Shown in pieces: positions 1-7,287 of a stretch of 39,735 nt of DNA. The notes beneath the pieces were generated by a model that saw only the letters and a list, made by a program, of their open reading frames with translations, was not told the origin of the DNA and searched no databases. The stretch spans positions 1-39,735 of the forward strand of contig DASRBN010000037.1 of assembly GCA_035653615.1 (NCBI GenBank), written 5' to 3'. Both the position numbers and the translations under genes were made by a program. Source of the stretch: Ktedonobacteraceae bacterium (GTDB lineage: Bacteria; Chloroflexota; Ktedonobacteria; Ktedonobacterales; Ktedonobacteraceae). The stretch's first letter is position 1. Each line of letters begins with the position of its first letter.

Positions 1-216
1 ATAGTAGGTGCCCGATCTGTCCCAGACATGGAAGCAGGGCTGGCCATTGTTGGTCACCTGTTGAATGCGCAGGTAAGAGATATGTTCGGTATCGTAGAAG
101 GAGCCGTTGGGGATCAGGCGGTCGCCGACATTGGCCACGCCGCTGATGAAATACCAGGTGGTGCCCGTGTTGGGATAGACATCGGCGCTGACTGACCCCA
201 GCGAGAGCGTCCACAT
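1..216 (-). CDS. Partial hypothetical protein (N-terminal 72 residues), runs off the left edge
   Basis: A leftward reading frame is open from an ATG at 216-214 to the first base of the window. It gives 72 residues beginning MWTLSLGSVS, rich in aromatic and small polar residues (for example TTWYFISGV and CFHVWDRSG), which suggests a beta-rich or secreted fold. I do not recognise the family. A GGGGAG sits about 12 nt upstream of the ATG. An in-frame GTG 39 nt further upstream, directly after a stop codon, is an alternative start. A consensus-like promoter (-35 at 342-337, -10 at 319-314) points into the gene, which supports it being real. The C-terminus is outside the window. Confidence 0.5.
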   Translation of the reverse strand, partial: MWTLSLGSVSADVYPNTGTTWYFISGVANVGDRLIPNGSFYDTEHISYLRIQQVTNNGQPCFHVWDRSGTYY

Positions 217-313
217 GCTGAGAGCTGTCTCCCCGCTCTGGACAGCGAAAAACACCTATGAGATGCCAATGTGGCAAAAACGCTCGATGAGAGAAATAGC
301 GTTACTACGGATA

Positions 314-342
314 AGTATAAATACTCAACTGCTTGTTGTCAA
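314..342 (-). promoter_or_regulatory. Sigma-70-type promoter for the leftward partial gene
   Basis: On the minus strand TTGACA (342-337) is followed, after 17 nt, by TATACT (319-314). Transcription would begin near 307 and read into the partial gene starting at 216. Confidence 0.6.
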
Positions 343-404
343 GATGCAATTGGGCGGGGCGGCGATGGATGAAGGAGATTTCTGCAATTTTGCCTGCATT
401 TCAA

Positions 405-433
405 TTGACGATTCTGCCAGGAAGGAGTATGCT
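405..433 (+). promoter_or_regulatory. Sigma-70-type promoter for the membrane protein at 489
   Basis: TTGACG (405-410), a 17-nt spacer, then TATGCT (428-433). The predicted start near 440 leaves a short leader before the ATG at 489. It also argues against the upstream ATG at 429, which lies within the -10 box. Confidence 0.5.
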
Positions 434-488
434 CTATAGCGTATATTTTGCGTTTCTCAAGCTTTGTCTAAACGGGTGGGATCAGATT

Positions 489-1277
489 ATGACGAACAAC
501 TCCATTTTGCTGCTCTTCGCAGTTATCAATGTGGTGGTTCTGGCGCTTTTCGCGGGCCTGGTATTGAGCCAGTATATGCGGCGTCATCGTACATACCAAC
601 TCTTCTGGAGCATCGCTTTGATCATGGCTTTTATCGCGACGCTGGCCTATGTGCTGATGGTGATCGTAGGGCCTACGAGCGACGCGGGAGTGGTATTTTT
701 CCGCCTCTATTACATCCTGGGGGGCGCGTTGACGCCTGCCTGGCTAGGCCTGGGCAGCATTGCGCTGGTAACGAGTCAGCGTGTTTCGCGCATCTGCCTC
801 GTTATTTTAATCGTACTGAGTATAATAGCAGCCGCCCTGGTTGCCACAGCCGGCATTGATATGAAGGCGCTTCGCCAGATCGCCGGTACGCCAGGCACCG
901 GCATTCTACAACCAACCTTCGGCGCGTGGACGCTGATGATCATTATTCTCAATACGCTTGGCGTGCTGGCCGTGGTGGGGGTAGCGATCTATTCCGGTTG
1001 GAAGATGGTGCTGCGGCAGTCGAACGTTTCGGGCTTCCGGGCGAGCAACCTTTTGTGGGCCAATGTGCTGATTCTGATAGGAGAACTGTTGAACGCGGCA
1101 GCCGGCAGCTTTGCACGTTTCTTCGGTCTGGAAAGTAGCTTCTGGCTGATTATGTCCCTGGGATGGGTCGTCTTTTATGCCGGCGTGCTGCTTACCAGCC
1201 GTCGCCCGGCAACGGCAAGGCCAACGGTCGATGTGCGCAACCCGGCGGATGCTAGAGGGCCAATTGCTCCGGCATAG
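489..1277 (+). CDS. Seven-helix integral membrane protein of unknown function
   Basis: This 262-residue protein has about seven hydrophobic helices, near residues 5-27, 38-61, 68-92, 100-119, 142-165, 183-205 and 215-235. The C-terminal tail is short, polar and proline/alanine-rich. Basic residues after the first helix (YMRRHR) fit an N-out/C-in topology. No catalytic or substrate motif is visible, and the family is not recognised. The reading frame is open further upstream to 333. I chose the ATG at 489 because a promoter-like TTGACG/TATGCT pair at 405-433 overlaps the earlier ATG at 429, even though that ATG has an AGGAAGG just before it. The gene is monocistronic; a repeat-rich gap follows. 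Confidence 0.75.
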   Translation: MTNNSILLLFAVINVVVLALFAGLVLSQYMRRHRTYQLFWSIALIMAFIATLAYVLMVIVGPTSDAGVVFFRLYYILGGALTPAWLGLGSIALVTSQRVSRICLVILIVLSIIAAALVATAGIDMKALRQIAGTPGTGILQPTFGAWTLMIIILNTLGVLAVVGVAIYSGWKMVLRQSNVSGFRASNLLWANVLILIGELLNAAAGSFARFFGLESSFWLIMSLGWVVFYAGVLLTSRRPATARPTVDVRNPADARGPIAPA

Positions 1278-1419
1278 CATTCAAGGAGATTGCATGCTTT
1301 GCGCGCGGCTAGCGAATATTCCCCCGGCGTGACTGTGCAATTGAGCAAACAGGTCGGAAGTCCCGGACATGCCGGTGAATTGCAATGGGCGCGATGATGC
1401 AGTTTGACAAAATACAGCG

Positions 1420-1530
1420 GTCATCCACACCGGGCCGATGATGAGTTTTAACCAACAGATATGCGTTGGGGGATGCCTTGTGACGAATTAGGCGTCATCC
1501 ATACCGGGCCGATGATGAGTTTTAACCAAC
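1420..1530. repeat. Pair of 37-bp direct repeats, 37 bp apart
   Basis: Positions 1420-1456 and 1494-1530 are identical except for one base (CCACACC versus CCATACC). The sequence between them is also 37 bp. Only two copies exist, so this reads as a local tandem duplication, not an array. Confidence 0.85.
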
Positions 1531-1557
1531 GGTATCAGTAATCCGAGCAGTCTCCCC

Positions 1558-1705
1558 CTGTCATTCTGAGCGACAGCGAAGAATCTGCATCGCTTCTGGC
1601 ATGCCCCCAGCGGTGATTGGGTTGATTTTTCCTGTCATTCTGAGCGACAGCGAAGAATCTGCATCGCGGCCGTCGGGATTCTTCGCTGTGGCTCAGAATG
1701 ACAGG
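1558..1705. repeat. Three copies of dispersed palindromic repeat family A
   Basis: Two direct 36-nt copies (1558-1593 and 1632-1667) and one inverted copy (1676-1705) share the core CATTCTGAGCG...CGAAGAATC. The second and third copies can fold into a long hairpin. The same core recurs at about 9373-9506, 15316-15410 and 31358-31389, and as a fragment near 34082. Confidence 0.85.
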
Positions 1706-1731
1706 GGCCGGGCATGATATGAGATGATCTA

Positions 1732-1760
1732 TTGCCGCCAGCCCGCAAGAATGAGATAAT
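1732..1760 (+). promoter_or_regulatory. Candidate promoter for the TPR gene
   Basis: TTGCCG (1732-1737), a 17-nt spacer, then GATAAT (1755-1760). It is upstream of both possible starts of the TPR gene. Confidence 0.4.
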
Positions 1761-1879
1761 AGACGGCAAAATAAGATGGAGGAATATTTTCGTTGGACAG
1801 GCACGCAAAACGCATAGAGGGGAGCAAACAAGGTATCAGCGCGGTAAACGATGGAAATGATCCAGGTGTAAGGAAGGAT

Positions 1880-2866
1880 ATGGAAACGCTGCGACAGCAG
1901 GCACGCGCTTTTTTGCGGGCAAGACAATGGCATGAAGCCGAGGTAGCATATACTACATTATTGGGAGAAGACGAGGATGATCAAGATGCCCTGCTTGGGC
2001 TGGCGGTGACCCTTGACAGGTTGGAAGAGCATGAGCGGATGCTTGAGGTGGCGGAGCATGCCCTGCAACTCGATCCAGGTTCGGCGCTGGCGCTGGCGTG
2101 TAAGGCGCGGGCACTGCAAAAGCTGGGCCGGCTTTCCGAGGCCACAATCGCGAATGACCAGGCATTGCTGCTTGATACAAACCTGCCGCTGGCCTGGTTT
2201 AATCGCAGCGGGCAGCAACTTTTGCAGGAACGATACCACGAGGCATTGCGCTACGCCGAACGAGCCACTGAGCTGAATCCAGACGATGAGCGAGCCTGGG
2301 CTAACAGGGGCCTGGCCTTATTGCATTTGAACCGTGCATACGAGGCGCTAGAGGCGATCAATACAGGCCTGTCCCTCACCCCCGATTATCTTGTGGCACT
2401 GGAAGTGAAAGGCGAAATACTGCGCCGCTATGCGCGATTGCAGGAACTTGAGCAGACGATGCGACACGCGCTGGCGATTGCTCCGGATGACGTAGCGTGT
2501 TTGAATTTGATGGCACATGCCCTGCGCGCGCTTGGTGAGTACGACGCGCTCCTGGAGATAACGACCAAATTGGTCACGTTGGTGCCCGATAACCTGTTTG
2601 CATGGGAGAGTCACATGTATGGGTTGCGCGGCCTGGGTCGATTCGAGGAGGCAGAAGAGGTGATCGACCATGTGCTGGAGTTAGACCCTACGAATGTACG
2701 CTATTGGACGATTAAGGCCGATAATCTTTATCGGCAGGAGCGCTATCGCGAGGCGGTTCGTGCCTCAGAACGCGCCTTGAAGCTCGATGAGGAGTACGCG
2801 CCGGCCCGTCGCGTTCACGAGAAGGCGACGAAGCTAATGTACCAGCAGAAACGAAAGAAAAAGTAA
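1880..2866 (+). CDS. Tetratricopeptide-repeat protein
   Basis: This 328-residue protein is built almost entirely of helical TPR units, with the usual spacing of W/L/G/Y/A/P positions. Examples are the segments around AWFNRSGQQLL, AWANRGLALLHLNRAYEAL, YWTIKADNLYRQERYREAV and the terminal PARRVHEKATKL; I see about eight to nine repeats. It has no signal peptide, membrane segment or catalytic domain, so it is probably a cytoplasmic scaffold for protein-protein contacts. I chose the ATG at 1880 because AAGGAAGG precedes it closely. A TTG at 1793 with GGAGG ten bases upstream would add 29 non-repeat residues. A strong bidirectional hairpin directly follows the stop. Confidence 0.85.
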   Translation: METLRQQARAFLRARQWHEAEVAYTTLLGEDEDDQDALLGLAVTLDRLEEHERMLEVAEHALQLDPGSALALACKARALQKLGRLSEATIANDQALLLDTNLPLAWFNRSGQQLLQERYHEALRYAERATELNPDDERAWANRGLALLHLNRAYEALEAINTGLSLTPDYLVALEVKGEILRRYARLQELEQTMRHALAIAPDDVACLNLMAHALRALGEYDALLEITTKLVTLVPDNLFAWESHMYGLRGLGRFEEAEEVIDHVLELDPTNVRYWTIKADNLYRQERYREAVRASERALKLDEEYAPARRVHEKATKLMYQQKRKKK

Positions 2867-2872
2867 AAACTT

Positions 2873-2924
2873 GTAATAAAACCTCTACAATGCGAACATG
2901 CTTGCATTGTAGAGGTTTTATTAC
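2873..2924. terminator. Bidirectional terminator, perfect 21-bp stem
   Basis: The arms 2873-2893 and 2904-2924 are perfect inverted complements with a 10-nt loop. The A/T-rich ends give a T-rich tail on either strand. It lies between two convergent genes and includes the stop codon of the HD-domain gene. Confidence 0.85.
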
Positions 2925-4387
2925 ATATCAACTAATTTTTCCAGTAGCGGCAGGAGGATATCGTCGCGGTGAGCCAGCAGCGGAGGGCGCAGGCGTTCGT
3001 TGACGATGACACGAATGCGGCGCTGGTGCTGTTCGTAGCGAGCGAGGTCATCGGGCTGGAGGCCAGTAGCCTGTACCCATGTGACGAGGGAATCCATGCC
3101 GACGGGCGGATTGGTAAAGGTGACCCAGACATCCATTTCATATTTTTCGGGGCGTGGAATATCGAGCAGGACTTCGTAATCGGCGATGTCCATTTCTAAC
3201 GCGGCTGCCAGTTCGGTGGCGAGCAGTTGTTCGATGCGGCGGCGGCGCTGTGCATCCCAGAAAAGGGCATCCAGGCGCTTATAGAGGGTGCCCGCCAGGC
3301 GGCTGATTTCCAATACGCCCTTGTAGGGATGGCGCAGTTCTAAACCTTCGGCTAAGGCGCGAGTGTTGGGTGGCATGGATGATGAAGTCAGCAAGGCAAG
3401 CAGGGAGGCATCATCCAGACCTGCCAGTTGCGGTGCCTGGAGCGCGCCCGCCAAAAATGCTTCCTGCACGGCGCGCAGCAACATGATCTGCAAGGCACGA
3501 CTGGTATGATGCCAGTAAATGTTATCGAACATTTCCTGGCGCGCGTGCAGCAGTGAGTGCAGGGGGCTGATGCCCTTATGTGTAACGACGATGCGGCGCG
3601 TGCCATGAACGTTGGGATGGATGCGCAATGCCGCTTGCAAGCGGGCCACATCCACTCCCCCATAAGGGACATTGCAGGCGCGGGCATCGCGTGCCAGGTA
3701 ATCGAGCTTATCTACGTCGAGCGCGCCACTTAACAGGCTCCTCAGTAGCTCATCATCGGGGGATAAAGGCTTTGTGCGCGGTGGATCGATAAAATCCGCG
3801 ACGCGTTCAGGCGAAAGAAGATATTCTTTTTCCAGGATATCCGCGACCTCGCTCTTTTCAATAATGGCGCGTCCCACCTTTTCATGAGGAATGATGGGGT
3901 AGCCAAGCTCTTCAAGAGTATGCGAGTAAGGGTAATGCCCGATATCGTGCAGCAATGAGGCAACCACGAGGGTCTGTATGCTGCTGATAGAGATGCCGTA
4001 GAGACCACCATCATTACCACGTTGCAGCAGCGAACGCAGGGCACGAACCGCGAGGTAGTAGACACCAAGGCTATGCTCGTAGCGTGTATGCGTGGCACCG
4101 GGCCAGACACGATAAACGAAGCCTAGCTGCTTCACCTTTTGCAAACGGAGAAAAGGGGCGGTGCCGATGAGTTTTTCTTCGCGCAGTCCAAGAGGGATAA
4201 GGTCATATAAACTATCGCGCACGGTACTTATGGGCTGCTCATCAGGCAACAGGGGGAAACCGGCGGCATCCAACCACGGCGGTTTCCCCTGCTGCACAGT
4301 ATCTCGGGCGCTATGCCGATTGACGCTGGCCAGCCGTTTCGTGCGTGGTTTGACAGGCTTTCCAGGTAATTCTTCTCGTATACTCAT
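2921..4387 (-). CDS. HD-domain phosphohydrolase (COG1078, dNTPase/SAMHD1-like)
   Basis: This 488-residue protein belongs to the HD phosphohydrolase family related to dGTP triphosphohydrolases and SAMHD1. Metal-binding residues are visible in order: H105 in TRYEHSLG, the H147-D148 pair in LLHDIGHYPYSH with H156, and the downstream LDVDKLDYLARDA segment (about residues 223-235), which carries the last conserved Asp and the substrate-pocket signature. The family usually hydrolyses dNTPs or other phosphorylated small molecules; the substrate here is not evident. The length is typical of COG1078. The first ATG is used, although no clear ribosome binding site precedes it. The gene stands alone, converging on the TPR gene. 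Confidence 0.88.
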   Translation of the reverse strand: MSIREELPGKPVKPRTKRLASVNRHSARDTVQQGKPPWLDAAGFPLLPDEQPISTVRDSLYDLIPLGLREEKLIGTAPFLRLQKVKQLGFVYRVWPGATHTRYEHSLGVYYLAVRALRSLLQRGNDGGLYGISISSIQTLVVASLLHDIGHYPYSHTLEELGYPIIPHEKVGRAIIEKSEVADILEKEYLLSPERVADFIDPPRTKPLSPDDELLRSLLSGALDVDKLDYLARDARACNVPYGGVDVARLQAALRIHPNVHGTRRIVVTHKGISPLHSLLHARQEMFDNIYWHHTSRALQIMLLRAVQEAFLAGALQAPQLAGLDDASLLALLTSSSMPPNTRALAEGLELRHPYKGVLEISRLAGTLYKRLDALFWDAQRRRRIEQLLATELAAALEMDIADYEVLLDIPRPEKYEMDVWVTFTNPPVGMDSLVTWVQATGLQPDDLARYEQHQRRIRVIVNERLRPPLLAHRDDILLPLLEKLVDM

Positions 4388-4438
4388 GATGTGATTGTAG
4401 CAGAAGCGCGAGAAGCAAGTCTAGCCCCACCCTGGGCG

Positions 4439-4457
4439 AGGCAGGCCGCTGTCCCTA
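4439..4457. repeat. Single copy of dispersed repeat family B
   Basis: The segment ending GCCGCTGTCCCTAG matches one arm of the perfect inverted repeat at 9211-9272 and the copy inside the gene at 11758. Confidence 0.5.
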
Positions 4458-4546
4458 GAGCAGTTCCCTTTTCTGGTTGTAAAAAACATTAATTGCGCCT
4501 GGCTGGACATGGGATATATACTATTCATAGCCCCACTCCGGGGAAT

Positions 4547-4574
4547 ATGCGACGGGATTCCTGTCCCGTCGCAT
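4547..4574. other. Short perfect hairpin upstream of the HAD phosphatase gene
   Basis: The 11-nt arms ATGCGACGGGA (4547-4557) and TCCCGTCGCAT (4564-4574) flank a 6-nt loop. It would lie in the leader of the gene at 4612. It lacks a T-run, so a role in leader folding is more likely than termination. Confidence 0.5.
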
Positions 4575-4611
4575 CGTTATTATATACAAATGAATGTGAT
4601 GATTGCGTGAA

Positions 4612-5502
4612 ATGACGATAGAAATAACTCCTGAAACTATTACAATGCTGGTCATCGATATTGATGGTACGCTGCTCAACCCGTCGGGAGAAATCACGCC
4701 CGCTACTCGTGCGGCAGTGCAGGCGGCCCGGCAGGCGGGTATTGTGGTAACGCTGGCCACAGCTCGTCGCTATTGCAATACGGCTCCCATCGCTATAGAA
4801 CTCGGCCTGGATATTCCCCTGATCCTGTATGATGGGGCCTTGATTGTAGAACATCCCCAGGGAAAGATATTGCATACGCACCCACTTGCGGCAACGGTGG
4901 GACAGCAGGCAGTCGATTTGTTAGCAAGCAATGGTATACAACCCATCGTTCATCCCGCGACAGGGACGGCGGAAGAGATATGGACAGGTCCTGCTGAACT
5001 CGATAATTTGTGGGTGGAAGCCTATTTCACGACATTTCCTGAGCAGATGCGCCGCATGCCCTATGCGAACCTGTGTCACGGACATCCCGATCCGTTGCGA
5101 GTAGTAGGTTTCGCGGACGAGGAGAGGATTATGGGCCTTTTACCCGCGGTTTCCGCTCTCGATTGTTCGTGGATCGTGACGAAACGCGGCAACTACGGCA
5201 GCGCTGAGATAGCCTTGATGGACCCGGGTTGCTCAAAAGCCAGCGGAGTGAAGGCCCTGGCAGAACATTTTGACATTGCGCTTGAGCAGGTTATGGCCAT
5301 TGGCGATAACACCAATGATATACAGATGCTGCGTTCAGCTGGCTGGGGAGTGGCAATGGGACACGCACCTGAAGAAGTACAGGCAGTGGCAAGAGCTATC
5401 ACCACCAGCAATAGCGAGGATGGAGTCGCCCTGGCGATTGAACGTTACGCGCTTTGCCGCTCTACAATCACATTTTCAAATTCCCGCAAGCGCACGATCT
5501 GA
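4612..5502 (+). CDS. HAD-superfamily phosphatase, Cof/IIB type
   Basis: This is a 296-residue cytoplasmic HAD hydrolase of the Cof (IIB cap) class, which dephosphorylates sugar phosphates and similar metabolites. Motif I is VIDIDGT, with nucleophile D16 and acid/base D18. Motif II is the TLATAR segment (about residue 48). The motif III lysine is near K209 (SKASGVKAL). Motif IV is GDNTND at 231-236, followed by a typical VAMGHAPEEV helix. A TTG at 4603 is a possible alternative start; neither start has a strong ribosome binding site. The last 15 residues extend past the usual family end and overlap the convergent phosphatase gene by 58 bp. The substrate cannot be predicted. Confidence 0.88.
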   Translation: MTIEITPETITMLVIDIDGTLLNPSGEITPATRAAVQAARQAGIVVTLATARRYCNTAPIAIELGLDIPLILYDGALIVEHPQGKILHTHPLAATVGQQAVDLLASNGIQPIVHPATGTAEEIWTGPAELDNLWVEAYFTTFPEQMRRMPYANLCHGHPDPLRVVGFADEERIMGLLPAVSALDCSWIVTKRGNYGSAEIALMDPGCSKASGVKALAEHFDIALEQVMAIGDNTNDIQMLRSAGWGVAMGHAPEEVQAVARAITTSNSEDGVALAIERYALCRSTITFSNSRKRTI

Positions 5503-6131
5503 CCGTGGTTAGGCGATGCCTGCCAGCGTCGTTGCTGCACCAGATTGAGCGCCGCCTGCGCATGCATCCCCCCGTAGACGAGTACCGCGCAAGCCAGTAA
5601 GACGCTGCGACCAACGCCGTGTTCGCAGTGGATGAGTACGCGTTTGCCCTCGTCCAGGCGCTGCTGTACCCATTGCGCTCCCATCAGCATTTGCTCAATC
5701 GAAAGGGGACGCGTATCCGGGGTGGGCAGGTGCAGGAGTTCAATGCCCTCTTTGCCCAATGCCACGGCATCATCGCAATATTCGGAGCGTGTATCCACGA
5801 CGCTATTTACTCCTATGCGCGCGAGCGCCGGAATATCTTGCGGGCGTATACGTCCCCCCACCGCGAGTTGATCGGTTATCCAACTCATGTTGAGTTGATC
5901 GGGCAGGGGAATGTGCAGGGATTGCGCGAATTGCTCCGCTTTTGAATTTTCGGGAAAGAGATGGGCCGCGACACGTGTCCAGCGTCTATACAGCACCCGA
6001 ATGATGCCGGAAAAGACCCAGCGCGAACCTGAAAATTGCACTGTTGGCCGCTCCACGGCCTCGGTTACAGGGGCATCGGCGGGAGGTGGAGTAATAGTTG
6101 GGTCAGATGACATGCCAGAGTTATCCTTCAT
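5445..6131 (-). CDS. Dual-specificity-type cysteine phosphatase
   Basis: This 228-residue protein carries the Cys-based phosphatase P-loop HCEHGVGRS, with nucleophile C169 and R175, and a likely general acid at D139 (PTPDTRP). This is the pattern of small dual-specificity or plant/prokaryotic MKP-like phosphatases that remove phosphate from Tyr/Ser/Thr or from phospholipid-type substrates. The first 80 residues are unrelated, proline-rich at the start, and include a moderately hydrophobic segment that might contact the membrane. The gene starts 9 bp after the DUF1385 stop, so the two are probably co-transcribed. A second ATG at 6113 has AAGGA about ten bases upstream and may be the true start. 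The Ser/Thr kinases elsewhere in the window make a role in protein dephosphorylation plausible, but this is inference. Confidence 0.82.
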   Translation of the reverse strand: MKDNSGMSSDPTITPPPADAPVTEAVERPTVQFSGSRWVFSGIIRVLYRRWTRVAAHLFPENSKAEQFAQSLHIPLPDQLNMSWITDQLAVGGRIRPQDIPALARIGVNSVVDTRSEYCDDAVALGKEGIELLHLPTPDTRPLSIEQMLMGAQWVQQRLDEGKRVLIHCEHGVGRSVLLACAVLVYGGMHAQAALNLVQQRRWQASPNHGQIVRLREFENVIVERQSA

Positions 6132-6140
6132 GATGTATTT

Positions 6141-7184
6141 TTAAAGAGAAACAACGAGCGGAGGTAAAGACGCGTCCACCTCCGAATTTTGCTGAGCATA
6201 TTGGGCGTCTCGACGCATGACACGATTGAGGGAAGCAATGGCGCATTCGATCATGCCATCATCGGGTTCGCGCGTGGTCAAACCCTGTAAGGCAAGACCT
6301 GGCGCAAGCAGCCAGCGAACGACCCGAAAACGATAGTTAGCAGCTCCCAGGCGCATCAATTCATAAGCAATCCCGGCCACAACAGGCACGAGAAGTATGC
6401 GGGAGGCGACCTTGATCAAAAAGGAGGGCGAGCCGACAAAAGCGAAGACAATGATTGAAACAACCACCACCAGCAGGAGAAAACCGGTGCCACAACGTGT
6501 ATGCACGCGCGAGGCCTTGCGAACATGCTCAATATCTAGCGGATCGCCGTGTTCCATCGCATTAATGGCCTTATGTTCCGCGCCATGATAGCCGAAGACG
6601 CGCTGGATGTCCGGTACTCGCCCGATAAGATAGATATAGCCAATCAAGAGCGCAAGCCGAATCAACCCCTCGATGACCAGGCTGAGCCAGCCCTGGCCAA
6701 TTTGATTGTGCAGCAGTCCTGTAATCAGTAACGGGCTGAGAAAGAAAACGACAATGGCAAACCCCAATGAGACAACCAGTGTCAATACTAAAGCTGCGCC
6801 GCCGATCTGTGGGGGTGGCGCGGGGTTCTCAGGTAAATCACCGGTTGTACTCTCAATACCGACCATTGTGGGGCTTGTCAGCGACCCTTGTGGTCGCCCT
6901 AAAGTTTCTTCACCGGTTCGAGTATCAGGGTTAATAGCGCCGCTAGCGATATTTGCCGAAAGCGTCATCATCCGCGTGCCGAGTACGAGCATTTCCCATA
7001 ACAGCAACATGCCGCGTAGAAATGGAAGGCGAAAGAAGCGATTCTGGTAGAGTCGAGGATTGAGGGCCTCTTCATAGATAAAGATGCTGTTATCAGGGCG
7101 CCGCACGGCTACGGCAGCCGATGTGCGTCCCCGCATCATCACCCCCTCCATTACTGCCTGACCGCCGTAATAGAATTTTGCCAT
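6141..7184 (-). CDS. DUF1385 membrane protein (YqhQ family)
   Basis: This 347-residue polytopic membrane protein opens with the family signature GGQAVMEGVMMRGR (residues 7-20) and carries GYHGAEHKAINA and HTRCGTGFLL in the middle, both diagnostic of DUF1385. Hydrophobic helices lie near residues 53-70, 130-155, 168-190, 230-252 and 258-280. The biochemical function of the family is not established. Its genes often lie beside rpmE, prmC and prfA; here rpmE is about 1.7 kb upstream on the same strand, with a glycosyltransferase in between. A GGAGGAGAAGAGAAGG tract precedes the ATG. The Cys-phosphatase gene follows after 9 bp. Confidence 0.9.
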   Translation of the reverse strand: MAKFYYGGQAVMEGVMMRGRTSAAVAVRRPDNSIFIYEEALNPRLYQNRFFRLPFLRGMLLLWEMLVLGTRMMTLSANIASGAINPDTRTGEETLGRPQGSLTSPTMVGIESTTGDLPENPAPPPQIGGAALVLTLVVSLGFAIVVFFLSPLLITGLLHNQIGQGWLSLVIEGLIRLALLIGYIYLIGRVPDIQRVFGYHGAEHKAINAMEHGDPLDIEHVRKASRVHTRCGTGFLLLVVVVSIIVFAFVGSPSFLIKVASRILLVPVVAGIAYELMRLGAANYRFRVVRWLLAPGLALQGLTTREPDDGMIECAIASLNRVMRRDAQYAQQNSEVDASLPPLVVSL

Positions 7185-7287
7185 ACCTTCTCTTCTCCTC
7201 CGTGCCTTACGGTTCGTAACCTGATTCAGTGCTTGCTGCTATATGTATGAGATCATGTAATTGTATCATCTCGTCTCTACGCTCCTC

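Larger units (their letters stand above)
1278..1731. other. Repeat-rich intergenic region without a gene
   Basis: This stretch between the membrane protein and the TPR gene has no convincing reading frame. It contains a pair of 37-bp direct repeats (1420-1456, 1494-1530) and three copies of the dispersed TCATTCTGAGCG-type repeat (1558-1593, 1632-1667 and, inverted, 1676-1705). Confidence 0.6.

Noticed and set aside
1420-1530. CRISPR-like pattern: 37-bp repeats with a 37-bp spacer
   Set aside because: There are only two copies, no further repeat, no leader and no cas genes. The similar-looking pair at 15217-15325 has an unrelated sequence and includes a stop codon.
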